Positions 32,526 through 40,898 of a stretch of 64,000 nucleotides of DNA are shown here, one piece after another (the stretch's first letter is position 1; each line of letters begins with the position of its first letter). This DNA comes from Streptomyces piniterrae. GTDB taxonomy: Bacteria > Actinomycetota > Actinomycetes > Streptomycetales > Streptomycetaceae. The stretch covers positions 186,001 to 250,000 of the forward strand of contig NZ_SUMB01000009.1 of the NCBI RefSeq assembly GCF_005048155.1. Direction: 5' to 3'. A model generated the notes under the pieces. The model was given only the letters and a program-made list of their open reading frames with translations, ran no database searches and was not told the DNA's origin. The translations under genes and the position numbers were made by a program.

Positions 32526-35060
32526 ATGACGCAGCCATCGAGGCCACCGAGAACACCGCCGACCGCCACCTACCGGCTGCAGCTCCAGCCGGAGTTCCCG
32601 TTCTCGGCCGCCGAGCGGGCGGTACCGCATCTCGCCGCGCTCGGCGTCTCCCATCTGCATCTCTCCCCCGTCCTGGAGTCGGTGCCGCACTCCACACACG
32701 GCTACGACGTGGTCGATCACGCGGTGGTACGGGCCGAGCTGGGCGGTGAGCGGGGGCTGCGGGCGCTGGCGGGCACGGCCAGGTCGCACGGCCTCGGTCT
32801 GATCGTCGACATCGTGCCGAACCACATGGCCGTACCGGCGCCCGTGTCGCTCAACGGGCCGCTGTGGGCGGTGCTGCGGGACGGCCCGGCGTCCCCGTAT
32901 GCCCGGTGGTTCGACATCGACTGGGACGGCGGGCACGGCGGGCGGCTGCTGCTGCCGGTGCTCGGCGGACGGCTCGGCGAGGAGGCCCGGCACCTCCGCG
33001 TCGAGGACGGGGTGCTGCGCTATCACGAGCACGCCTTCCCGCTGCGCCCCGGGACCGAACAGCTGCCGCTGGCGCGCCTCCTGGACGCCCAGTGGTACCG
33101 CCTCGCCTGGTGGCGGCTGGCCCGCAGCGAGCTCAACTACCGGCGCTTCTTCACGATTTCGGAGCTGATCGGGGTACGCGTGGAGGACCCCGGCGTCTTC
33201 GAGGCGACGCATGGCACGCTGCTGCGGCTGGTCCGCGAGGGCGTCATCGACGGGCTGCGCGTCGACCATCCGGACGGGCTGGTGGACCCGGGCCGCTACC
33301 TGGACCGGTTGCACGAGGGGACCGGCGGCCGCTGGACGGTCGTGGAGAAGATCCTGACCGGCGAGGAGCGGCTGCCGGACGGCTGGGCGTGCGCGGGCAC
33401 GACCGGCTATGACGCGCTGCGCCGCATCGACGCGCTGTTCGTCTGCCCGCAGGGCGCGGGACGCCTCTTCGCCCACTACCGGGACTTCGTCACACCGCTG
33501 GCGGACGAGGGCGGCGACTGGGACGAGACGGTGCGCCGGGCCGCGTACGAGGTCGTCACGCACGATCTGGCGGCGGAGGTCGAGCGGCTGGTGCGGACCG
33601 CGGCACGGATCGGCGAACGTCTGCCCTGGCCGGGCGACCATGCGCCGTGGGCGCTGCGCGAGGCGATCCGCGAGCTGTTGGTACGGCTGCCCGTCTACCG
33701 GCCGTACCCGGACGCGGACCGGGCGGAGCACGACGCGGCGATGCTGGACGCGGCGGCGGCGCGGGCGCGTACCGCGTTCCGGGTTCCGGAGGAGGCGCGC
33801 GCCGTGGATCTGATCCGCGATCTGGCGGCCGGGCACCTCGGGAGCGGCGCGGGTACCGACGGCTCGGACTCCGCCTCCGCCGATCCGGACGTCGCCGATC
33901 CGGACGTCGCCGATTTCGCGGCGCGCTTCGCGCAGACCGCTTCCGCGCTGCGCGCCAAGTCCGTGGAGGACACCGCCTTCTACCGCTATCCGGTGCTGCT
34001 GTCGGCCTGCGAGGTCGGTGGCGATCCCGGCGAGCCGGCACTCGGCCCGGCGGCGTTCCACGCCTACTGCGCCCGCGTCCAGCGGGACTGGCCGGCCACC
34101 GGGACGGTGCTCTCCACGCACGACACCAAGCGCAGCGCCGATGTGCGGGCACGGATCGCGGTGCTGTCGGAGTGCCCCGACCGGTGGCGGGATGTGCTGG
34201 GCGCGGTGGCGGGCGGGCCTGGTGGCCAGCCGGCGGAGGGCGCGGAGCCGGCGGATCCGATGGTGTCCTGGCTGGCCTGGCAGACCGTGTTCGGGCTGGG
34301 CGGGGCGCCGGGTGACGGGCCGCCGGCGGACCATGCGGGGCGAGTGACGCAGGCGGTCCTCAAGGCCGTTCGGGAGGCCGGGCTGCGGACCTCGTGGACG
34401 GAGCAGGACACGGAGTACGAGGACGCGGTGGCGGAGTTCGTCCGCGGTGGTCCGTGTGGTCCGGCGGCCGATCCGCTCGCCGCGCTGCACGCGGAGCTGG
34501 CCCCGTACGTCCGGGCGAATGTGCTGGGTGCGGCGCTGCTGCACCTCACGATGCCGGGGGTGCCGGATGTCTATCAGGGGACCGAGCGGGAGTATCAGGC
34601 GCTCGTCGACCCGGACAACCGGCGGCCCGCCCGGTTCCGTCCCGAGCTGCTCGCGGAGCTGGACGGCGGGGCCGCGCCGCGCGATCTGTCCGGCGAGAAG
34701 CTGCGGCTGACGGCGGCGGCGCTACGGCTGCGGCGCGAGCATCCGGAGTGGTTCGGCGCGGCCGCTTCGTATGAGCCGCTGCCCGCGGCGGGGCCGGCGG
34801 CCGAGCACTGTGTGGCGTTCTGCCGCGGCGCCCGTGTGGTGACGGTGGCGACCCGGCTGTCGCTGCGGCTGGCGGAGACCGGTGGCTGGTGGGACACGGT
34901 GCTGCGGCTGCCGCCCGGCGGGCCCTGGCGGGAGCTGCTGACCGGGCGGGAGTATGGGGGTACCTCCCTGCTCCGTAAGAGCTCGGGGGAGGGCGGTACG
35001 GCGGTGAGGCTGAGCGAGCTGCTGGCGGTGTCGCCGGTGGCGCTGTTCGTGGCGGAGTGA
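32526..35060 (+). CDS. treY: Malto-oligosyltrehalose synthase
   Basis: An 844-residue GH13 enzyme converting the reducing-end glucose of maltodextrins to a terminal trehalose unit. Recognisable TreY features are ATYRLQLQPEFPFSAAERAVPHLAALGVSHLHLSPV, DIVPNHMA, the nucleophile region GLRVDHPDGL and VEKIL with the acid/base Glu. A short DPDVADPDVADFA duplication sits in a linker. ATG 32526 fits the family N terminus; the ribosome site is weak. It partners with glgX upstream and treZ at 43.2 kb. Confidence 0.92.
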   Translation: MTQPSRPPRTPPTATYRLQLQPEFPFSAAERAVPHLAALGVSHLHLSPVLESVPHSTHGYDVVDHAVVRAELGGERGLRALAGTARSHGLGLIVDIVPNHMAVPAPVSLNGPLWAVLRDGPASPYARWFDIDWDGGHGGRLLLPVLGGRLGEEARHLRVEDGVLRYHEHAFPLRPGTEQLPLARLLDAQWYRLAWWRLARSELNYRRFFTISELIGVRVEDPGVFEATHGTLLRLVREGVIDGLRVDHPDGLVDPGRYLDRLHEGTGGRWTVVEKILTGEERLPDGWACAGTTGYDALRRIDALFVCPQGAGRLFAHYRDFVTPLADEGGDWDETVRRAAYEVVTHDLAAEVERLVRTAARIGERLPWPGDHAPWALREAIRELLVRLPVYRPYPDADRAEHDAAMLDAAAARARTAFRVPEEARAVDLIRDLAAGHLGSGAGTDGSDSASADPDVADPDVADFAARFAQTASALRAKSVEDTAFYRYPVLLSACEVGGDPGEPALGPAAFHAYCARVQRDWPATGTVLSTHDTKRSADVRARIAVLSECPDRWRDVLGAVAGGPGGQPAEGAEPADPMVSWLAWQTVFGLGGAPGDGPPADHAGRVTQAVLKAVREAGLRTSWTEQDTEYEDAVAEFVRGGPCGPAADPLAALHAELAPYVRANVLGAALLHLTMPGVPDVYQGTEREYQALVDPDNRRPARFRPELLAELDGGAAPRDLSGEKLRLTAAALRLRREHPEWFGAAASYEPLPAAGPAAEHCVAFCRGARVVTVATRLSLRLAETGGWWDTVLRLPPGGPWRELLTGREYGGTSLLRKSSGEGGTAVRLSELLAVSPVALFVAE

Positions 35061-35091
35061 GCGGGCCGGCCTTGGCCCATCCGCCAGGGCC

Positions 35092-36873
35092 CTACCCCGC
35101 CACCGTCTCCCCCGCCTGCTGTGCCCGCGCCAGGAACCGGTAGTGGTCGCTGCTGTCCAGGAGCTCGTCGTGGGTGCCGGTGGCGATGACCCGGCCGCCG
35201 TCCAGCACCACGATGCGGTCCGCGGCGCGGATCGTGGAGGAGCGGTGGGCGATGACCAGCAGGGCGCACTCCTGCGCGATGGACCGGATCGAGCGGCGCA
35301 GCGCCGCCTCGTTGACCGCGTCGAGATGAGCCGTCGGCTCGTCGAGCAGCAGCAGGCTGGGCCGGACGAGCAGCGAGCGGGCGAGGGCGATCCGCTGGCG
35401 CTCGCCGCCGGACAGTGCCATGCCGTGTTCGCCTGCTTCCGTGTCCAGCCCTTGGGGCAGCCGGGCCACCAGCTCGGTCAGCTGCGCCAGCTCGATCGCC
35501 CGGTCCAGCTCGTCCCGGCCGGCGTCGGGCGCGGCGTACAGCAGGTTCTCCCGGAGCGTGCCGTAGAGCACCGGGGCGTGCTGCTCGACGAGGCCGATCC
35601 GGGCCCGGTGCTCGGCCCGGCCGACGGCCGCCACATCGCGGCCCTCGAACCTGACGCGGCCCGAATCGGGGTCGTAGAAGCGTTCCGCGAGCGCGAAGAC
35701 GGTGGACTTGCCGACGCCGGAGCTGCCGATCAGCGCGACATGGCCGCGCGGCGGCACCTGGAACGAGACCCCGCGCAGTACCGGGCGGTGCGGCTCGTAA
35801 CCGAACCAGACGTCCCGGAACTCCAGGACGGGTACGTCGGGGGGCGGGGCGGGCAGGGCCCGGCGGGGGCGCGCGGCGGTGTCCGGTTCGCCCGGCAGGT
35901 CGAGGATTTCGCTGATCCGGCGGAGCGCGCCGAGGCCCTGCCGCATGGTGCTCAGCGCCTGGAAGACCGCGCCGATGGGGCTCATGAGGTAGAGCATGTA
36001 GAGCAGGAAGGCCGCGAGGTCGGCGACGGATCCGTCGTGGCCGGCGACCCGCATGCCGCCGATGAGCAGCACCAGCAGGAACGAGCCGTTGATCGTCAGC
36101 ATGATCGCCGGTGAGACCACCGCGTCCAGCGCGCCGACGTGCACGCTCTGCGCGTACGCGGACCTGGCCTGTTCGCCGATGCGCTCCGTCTCCCGGTGTT
36201 CCGCGCGGCTGGCCCGAACCGTGCGGATGGCGCCCAGCGCACGCTCCAGTTCGGCGGTCATCGCGCCGGTGGCCTGCTGGGCGTGGAGCGAGGAGCGCTC
36301 GATTCCACGCAGCACCGAAGCGACGACGAGGGAGCCGAGGGCGACCACCGCGAGCACGATCAGGAACAGCACCCAGTCCAGCCAGGCCATCAGGGCGACG
36401 ACTCCGACCAGCCCGATGCTGCCGGTGAGGGCGTCGGTGAAGCCCTCGGAGATCAGCAACCGCAGTGCGGTGCTGTCGGCGCTGGTGCGGGAGATCAGGT
36501 CGCCGGTCCGGTGCCGGTCGTAGGTGCGCATGGGCAGCCGCAGCAGATGACCGATGAGGTTCAGCCGCAGCCCGAGGACGATCCCCTCACCGGTGCGCAC
36601 GAGGACGTAGCGGGCGAGCCCGGCGACGGCGGCCTGGGCGAGGAAGAACACGATCAGCAGCCCGATGGTGCGGCCCGTGCCGATGCCCGCACCGGCCTCC
36701 TCGATGACCCGCTTGACCAGCAGCGGCTGCGCCAGCGCGAGCGCCGAGCCGGCCACTGCCAAGACGCTGGCGACGGTGATCCTGCGGCCGTGCCCGCGCA
36801 GCACGCGGCGGACCTCCTGCGGTCCGGTGCGGGGCCGCCCGGCGGGGGTGACGGTGGCGGCGTCGGGCGTCAT
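35092..36873 (-). CDS. ABC exporter, probably for lasso peptide (locus 2, D)
   Basis: A 593-residue half-transporter with six transmembrane helices then an ATPase domain: Walker A GSSGVGKST, signature LSGGERQRIALARSLL, Walker B LLLLDEPTAHLD. ATG 36873 overlaps the B2 stop by 4 bases (ATGA), so it is translated with the lasso operon. It likely exports the mature lagmysin-like peptide and gives immunity. It might also serve the anantin-like locus, which has no exporter. Confidence 0.88.
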   Translation of the reverse strand: MTPDAATVTPAGRPRTGPQEVRRVLRGHGRRITVASVLAVAGSALALAQPLLVKRVIEEAGAGIGTGRTIGLLIVFFLAQAAVAGLARYVLVRTGEGIVLGLRLNLIGHLLRLPMRTYDRHRTGDLISRTSADSTALRLLISEGFTDALTGSIGLVGVVALMAWLDWVLFLIVLAVVALGSLVVASVLRGIERSSLHAQQATGAMTAELERALGAIRTVRASRAEHRETERIGEQARSAYAQSVHVGALDAVVSPAIMLTINGSFLLVLLIGGMRVAGHDGSVADLAAFLLYMLYLMSPIGAVFQALSTMRQGLGALRRISEILDLPGEPDTAARPRRALPAPPPDVPVLEFRDVWFGYEPHRPVLRGVSFQVPPRGHVALIGSSGVGKSTVFALAERFYDPDSGRVRFEGRDVAAVGRAEHRARIGLVEQHAPVLYGTLRENLLYAAPDAGRDELDRAIELAQLTELVARLPQGLDTEAGEHGMALSGGERQRIALARSLLVRPSLLLLDEPTAHLDAVNEAALRRSIRSIAQECALLVIAHRSSTIRAADRIVVLDGGRVIATGTHDELLDSSDHYRFLARAQQAGETVAG

Positions 36874-37463
36874 CCGGGCACCGCTCCCGGCCCGTGCTCC
36901 GCACCGGATCCGGACACCGCGCCCGGTCCGTGCTCCGCCTCCGGGGCCCGCACCGCGTGCGCGCAGCCGACGCGTTGCAGGACCGTGAAGCCCGACTGGA
37001 CGCCGGGGATGTCGGCCAGCACCTCCCCGTAGAGCTCCGCCCAGGCGTGGAAGGCGAACCGGCCGCCGATCGACGAGCGCTGCCGCGCCACCACGACCTC
37101 GGCCGGCAGGCCGAGCACCGAAAGGTAGGTGGCGAGCGCGTACGACCGGGGCAGGCACAGCGCCTCCGGTTCGGCCATCCGAAGCACCGTCAGGCAGGGC
37201 TGCGCCTCCCGGCGGGCCAGCCGGACCGCGTCGGACGGCCGGAGCCCGGCGGCGAGCGGCAGCGGGCGCAGCTCGCGCAGATACCGCTGGGCGTCCTGCC
37301 AGCCGCGCCGGCGCAGTACCCGCAGCGCCTGGGCGGTGCGGACGGCGGCGAGCAGCCGCAGCCGCCGGGGCACCGGCAGCGGCGGCGGCCCCGGATCGTT
37401 GTCCCAGAGCAGGAACTCCCAGGTGGTGGGGCCGCTCACGGTGCGCGCGGTGGAGCCTTTCAT
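36870..37463 (-). CDS. Lasso peptide leader peptidase B2 (locus 2)
   Basis: A 197-residue B2 cysteine protease. The catalytic Cys lies in LCLPRSYALATYL and His in FHAWAELYGE. The usual VDG after HAWxE is LYG here, so the third catalytic residue may be the later Asp in LADIPG. The C terminus carries a duplicated AEHGPGAV segment not typical of the family. ATG 37463 overlaps the B1 stop; its own stop overlaps the exporter start. Confidence 0.88.
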   Translation of the reverse strand: MKGSTARTVSGPTTWEFLLWDNDPGPPPLPVPRRLRLLAAVRTAQALRVLRRRGWQDAQRYLRELRPLPLAAGLRPSDAVRLARREAQPCLTVLRMAEPEALCLPRSYALATYLSVLGLPAEVVVARQRSSIGGRFAFHAWAELYGEVLADIPGVQSGFTVLQRVGCAHAVRAPEAEHGPGAVSGSGAEHGPGAVPG

Positions 37464-37741
37464 GGTGCGGGCGGGTCGCTGCGGGGCTCGGCCAGGTGGC
37501 TCTCGGCGAGCTGGTCGGCCAGCGCGGCGATGCCTTCGCGCAGCGTGTCGTCGCCCGCGTCGATGCGCTCCCTGAGGTGCTGGACGACCTCGTCCGCGGT
37601 GTCGTACCGCAGGGCGGCGTCCAGCATGAGGGTGGCGACGGGATTCAGCTCGAAGTAGACGCCCTGGGCGCCGTCCAGCAGAATTCCGGCGCCGTCGGCC
37701 TGGTCGAAAACCGTCTGTTCGGTGAGCTGGAGCAGTGGCAT
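37460..37741 (-). CDS. Lasso peptide recognition protein B1 (locus 2, PqqD-like RRE)
   Basis: A 93-residue PqqD-family recognition element. GILLDGAQGVYFELNPVATLMLDAAL is the beta-hairpin and first helix of the fold. It should bind the YxxP-type leader of the 39,595-39,705 precursor. It starts 6 bases after the cyclase stop and overlaps B2 by 4 bases. Confidence 0.88.
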   Translation of the reverse strand: MPLLQLTEQTVFDQADGAGILLDGAQGVYFELNPVATLMLDAALRYDTADEVVQHLRERIDAGDDTLREGIAALADQLAESHLAEPRSDPPAP

Positions 37742-37747
37742 ACCGCA

Positions 37748-39391
37748 TCACCTCCGGGGTGCGTGGCCGGTCTTCCCTTCCAGGTCGCGCAGGAACAGCT
37801 CGACCATCGCGGAGCACAGCAGGTTCTCGGCGTTACGGCGCAGCGCTCGCGGGTCGGCGAGCACCTCGTGGATCCGCACCGGGTCGACGATCCCCAGGGC
37901 GGTCAGCCGGGTGTCGGGGCCGCCGAGGATCCGGGCGAGGACCTCGGCATGGCGCAGACACCAGTTCTCGTCGGGGGAGCCCAGCCAGGTGCGTCCGTAG
38001 TGCCGCCAGACGTCCGGCGGCAGCCGGTGCGACGCGGCGAGGCGCAGCACCGGTTTGTCGATGGTCCGTCCGCCGTACGGAATCAGCCGGTAGGCGTCGG
38101 GAATACGCGCCGCCAGCCGGCGAAGGTCTCTGCCGCCCCACGGTTTGGCGAGGTGGATGCCGCGCGGCCGCCACAGTCCCAGGTTGAGGGTCTGCTCCTG
38201 GGGCGCGTAGTCCAGGTCGTCCGTCTCGGGGGCGGCGTCCGGATGCGGGATGAGGAAGTCGCTGCCGAGCTCCACCTCATCGAGCGCCGCCTGGTCCGCG
38301 TACAGCGAGTACGAGGGCCGGGCGCTGCGCAGGATCCGGCTCAGCTCCCACCGGGTGGCGAGCAGCCCTTGCAGCATCCGCAACTTCTCCCGCCGCCGTA
38401 CGTCGCCGGCGACGATGTCGTGCAGTCCGTACCGCAGCGGGCCGAAGAGCATGTCGCCCTCCAGCCCGGACGTCAGGATGTGCACCCCGTCCGCGGCGAC
38501 GCGGTCGGCGACGCGCTCCAGAGAGCGCAGCCAGACGTGGTTGAAGGGGTGCGGAAAGTCCGCCCCGGTGGAGAAGTAGTCCTCGTCCTCCGAGGCCCGC
38601 TCCACCGTGACCAGGGGTACCCGCAGGTGACGGCAGACCTGCCGGGCGTAGCCGGACTCGTCGGCGGACGGGTCGTCGGTGCCCATGTGGTACGCGATGA
38701 CGTCGGCGCCGTGGTCCACGAGCGCCGCCAGGACGGTGGCCGAATCGACGCCGCCCGACAGCAGGATGCCCACCCGCCGGTCACCGCAGCCGGCATAGGG
38801 CCGGGTCTCGTCCAGGAGCAGGTCGTAGGTGAGACGGGCGTACTCGCGGAGGGTGGTGCGGCGCGGCAGCGCCATCGGGGTGGTCCGCTCGTACTGCTGG
38901 GTCCACGTCGCCTCGGGATCGAAGGCGACGAGCTGTCCGGAGCGCAACCGGCCCAGGCCCGGATACACGAACACGTCCTCGCCGCGGCAGCTGCGCCAGA
39001 GGGTTTCCCGGTCGAATTCGGGAAATCGCCCGTCGAGCAGGTCGCGCGGATCGGAGGACCATTCGACCCCGGCCCGCGACCTGCGGAAGAAGATCTGGTC
39101 GGGGCTGGTGAGGCCACGGAAGATGACGACGCGCTCCGGCGTCACCACACATCCGGAGAGTTCCGCCGGGAGTTGGGCGAGCAGGTCGGTGAATGTTTGA
39201 GGGAATTCCGCGGCGCGCACGATGCGCTCCACGAAATCCGCGGACGATGACCGGCGCCGTGGCAGCGGCCCGGAAAGCAGCAGAAAGCAGTCCGGGACCG
39301 GTTGTGGCAAACCTTCAAGAACTCCAGGGCGCAACCATTGAAATGCGCAACACCCGGCACGGGGCAGTCCGTTCCGGGCGCCGATCTCCAT
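37748..39391 (-). CDS. Lasso cyclase C (locus 2, asparagine synthetase-like)
   Basis: A 547-residue lasso macrolactam synthetase. The ATP-pyrophosphatase loop is GILLSGGVDSATVLAAL, followed by TSGLEGDMLFGPLRYG. The N-terminal domain lacks a Cys2 nucleophile. The start is uncertain: ATG 39391 gives MEIGARNG, while an adjacent in-frame GTG (39394) and a much longer frame to 39598 also exist; none has a strong ribosome site. A strong hairpin separates it from the precursor gene. Confidence 0.88.
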   Translation of the reverse strand: MEIGARNGLPRAGCCAFQWLRPGVLEGLPQPVPDCFLLLSGPLPRRRSSSADFVERIVRAAEFPQTFTDLLAQLPAELSGCVVTPERVVIFRGLTSPDQIFFRRSRAGVEWSSDPRDLLDGRFPEFDRETLWRSCRGEDVFVYPGLGRLRSGQLVAFDPEATWTQQYERTTPMALPRRTTLREYARLTYDLLLDETRPYAGCGDRRVGILLSGGVDSATVLAALVDHGADVIAYHMGTDDPSADESGYARQVCRHLRVPLVTVERASEDEDYFSTGADFPHPFNHVWLRSLERVADRVAADGVHILTSGLEGDMLFGPLRYGLHDIVAGDVRRREKLRMLQGLLATRWELSRILRSARPSYSLYADQAALDEVELGSDFLIPHPDAAPETDDLDYAPQEQTLNLGLWRPRGIHLAKPWGGRDLRRLAARIPDAYRLIPYGGRTIDKPVLRLAASHRLPPDVWRHYGRTWLGSPDENWCLRHAEVLARILGGPDTRLTALGIVDPVRIHEVLADPRALRRNAENLLCSAMVELFLRDLEGKTGHAPRR

Positions 39392-39535
39392 CACCCGGTA
39401 TCCGTACGGTCCCTGCGGGCCGTTCGGTTCGTTCCGGCCGTGCGGTCCGTGCTGCGGGACACCGGACCGCGGACCTCCCGGTACGGCCCGTCCCGAGCAT
39501 CCGGCGAAGTCCGCCACCAGCGGTTCTCCGGACGT

Positions 39536-39579
39536 CAAAGCCCCTCTCCGCAGCGCCGACCGCGCTGCGGACGAGGGGC
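39536..39579 (-). terminator. Hairpin/partial terminator between lasso precursor and cyclase
   Basis: In minus orientation, GCCCCTC-GT-CCGCAGCGC pairs with GCGCTGCGG-A-GAGGGGC around GGTCG, followed by TTTGAC. It is a 16-bp stem with a short T run, 16 bases after the precursor stop. It likely lowers read-through into the enzyme genes so that precursor exceeds enzymes. Confidence 0.75.
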
Positions 39580-39594
39580 CCGACTGGGGGGATG

Positions 39595-39705
39595 TCACAA
39601 GATGTTGCCGTGGCCGAGGACGTCCGGAACGCCCCTACGGAGCTGTCCGGTCAGTTCCTCGATGCGACCCAAACGGGTCAGCGTGGGAGCCGTGTACCTC
39701 AGCAT
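39595..39705 (-). CDS. Lagmysin-like lasso peptide precursor (locus 2)
   Basis: A 36-residue ORF, MLRYTAPTLTRLGRIEELT then GQLRRGVPDVLGHGNIL. The leader has YTAPTLTRLG, matching the YxxPxLxxxG element read by lasso B1 proteins, and Thr at -2. The predicted core QLRRGVPDVLGHGNIL closes Gln1 to Asp8. Lagmysin, from memory LAGQGSPDLLGGHSLL, has the same length and shares G5, P7, D8, L10, G11 and L16. GAAGAAGG lies upstream of ATG 39705. Gln as first core residue is unusual. Confidence 0.88.
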   Translation of the reverse strand: MLRYTAPTLTRLGRIEELTGQLRRGVPDVLGHGNIL

Positions 39706-39754
39706 TACGCCACCTTCTTCCAGAGGGAAACGGCGACAGTTCAGACACCACTCA

Positions 39755-39768
39755 GGTTACCAGTGACC
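39755..39768. promoter_or_regulatory. GGTTAC-CA-GTGACC imperfect palindrome
   Basis: Imperfect palindrome 50 bases upstream of the lagmysin-like precursor start. The location suits an operator in its promoter. Confidence 0.35.
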
Positions 39769-39800
39769 AGCGGAAATGCCATCAACGAATAAAGTTGACA

Positions 39801-39812
39801 GGGTAATTACCC
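39801..39812. promoter_or_regulatory. GGGTAATTACCC perfect palindrome
   Basis: A 12-bp perfect palindrome about 100 bases upstream of the lagmysin-like precursor, next to TTGACA (39795-39800). It could be a regulator site; no regulator belongs to the locus unless it is the adjacent LysR gene. Confidence 0.4.
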
Positions 39813-39857
39813 CCGAGATGCGCCATGCGGCCCGACGTGATTAAGTAATAGATATCT

Positions 39858-39926
39858 ATGCCTGATTGCCGCGTAGCGCTACGCCTGATTGCCGCCTTGT
39901 TCTATGCGCGATTGCCGACTTGCCGG
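39858..39926. repeat. 23-bp tandem repeat spanning the LysR stop codon
   Basis: Three copies beginning ATGCCTGATTGCCGC, ACGCCTGATTGCCGC and ATGCGCGATTGCCGA, exactly 23 bases apart. The last copy encodes the final VGNRA of the LysR protein; the other two follow its stop. The palindrome GCGTAGCGCTACGC (39871-39884) joins the first two copies and may terminate transcription. Confidence 0.7.
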
Positions 39927-40807
39927 CCGCTTTCCACCTGTCCCGCACGGGCGCGCAGCAGCTCGGTGAACTCCGCCGCCGCACCACTCGGTTCGACGCG
40001 CGAGAAGACGGTGATATCGCGCCGCCACGGCGGATCGGTGGGCACGGACGCGCAGTTGAGGCCGGTGAGTTCATGGGCCGCGGTCAGCAGCACACCGACA
40101 CCGGCCGACGCCATCCGCACTGCCGTCGAGCTGTGCTGCGTACGGACGGCGGTACGCGGCGCGAAGCCGGCCCGCTCGCACTCCACGTCCAGCCAGCGCC
40201 GGCCGTCGACCATCGGCTCCAGTCCGCACCGCACCCACGGCCGTTCCGCCAGATCCGTGAGACGCACCGACTCCCGGGCGGCGAGCGGATCGTCATGCGG
40301 CACGACCAGCACCATCTGCTCCTGGCCGACGACACTGACCGGCCCCTGCCAGTTCTTGGGGCGCGGCCCGAGGGCGATATCGGCCACGCCGCGCTCCATC
40401 TGGTCGTACAACTCCTCGGTGGTGGCGTACTCGTGGAGGATCAGACGCACCCTGGGATGCTCGCGGGCCCAGCGGGCGCAGACCTCCGGGAGCACACCGA
40501 TCGCCTGTCCGTGCACCGACGCGATATGCAGTTCGCCGCTCTCCGCGCCGGCCGCCGCCAGGGCCGCGCGGCGGGCCTGGCGGGCGCTGCGGACGGCGAG
40601 TTCGGCGTGCGGGAAGTAGGCCCGGCCCATCGCGGTCAGCCGTACGCCGCGGTTCATCCGCTCCAACAGCGGCCCGCCGACCTCGCGTTCCAGTGCCTTG
40701 ATCTGGTGCGAGAGGGCGGACTGGGTGACATGCAGCGCCTCGGCGGCGCGGGTGAAGGACGCCTCCTCGACGACCGCCACCAGATACTCCATCTGCCGCA
40801 GGCTCAT
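39902..40807 (-). CDS. LysR-family transcriptional regulator
   Basis: A 301-residue LTTR. The N-terminal winged helix reads MEYLVAVVEEASFTRAAEALHVTQSALSHQIKALEREVGG. A periplasmic-binding-like effector domain follows (GELHIASVHGQAIGVLPEVCARW). It is divergent from the lipoamide dehydrogenase gene with a 91-base gap, so it most likely controls that gene and itself. The effector is unknown. Confidence 0.9.
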   Translation of the reverse strand: MSLRQMEYLVAVVEEASFTRAAEALHVTQSALSHQIKALEREVGGPLLERMNRGVRLTAMGRAYFPHAELAVRSARQARRAALAAAGAESGELHIASVHGQAIGVLPEVCARWAREHPRVRLILHEYATTEELYDQMERGVADIALGPRPKNWQGPVSVVGQEQMVLVVPHDDPLAARESVRLTDLAERPWVRCGLEPMVDGRRWLDVECERAGFAPRTAVRTQHSSTAVRMASAGVGVLLTAAHELTGLNCASVPTDPPWRRDITVFSRVEPSGAAAEFTELLRARAGQVESGRQVGNRA

Positions 40808-40898
40808 CCGCCCCTCCCCAGGTCATGCACGCCCCTCATGGCCTCCATAGAAACATTGCCTTGGACGCATCGACGCAGGTGGGCGCAGCCTTGACGAC

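Noticed and set aside
39315..39500. 61-codon minus-strand ORF as the second lasso precursor
   Set aside because: Arg/Pro-rich, lacks YxxP and a plausible core, and lies on the cyclase side of the hairpin; the 39,595-39,705 ORF fits much better.
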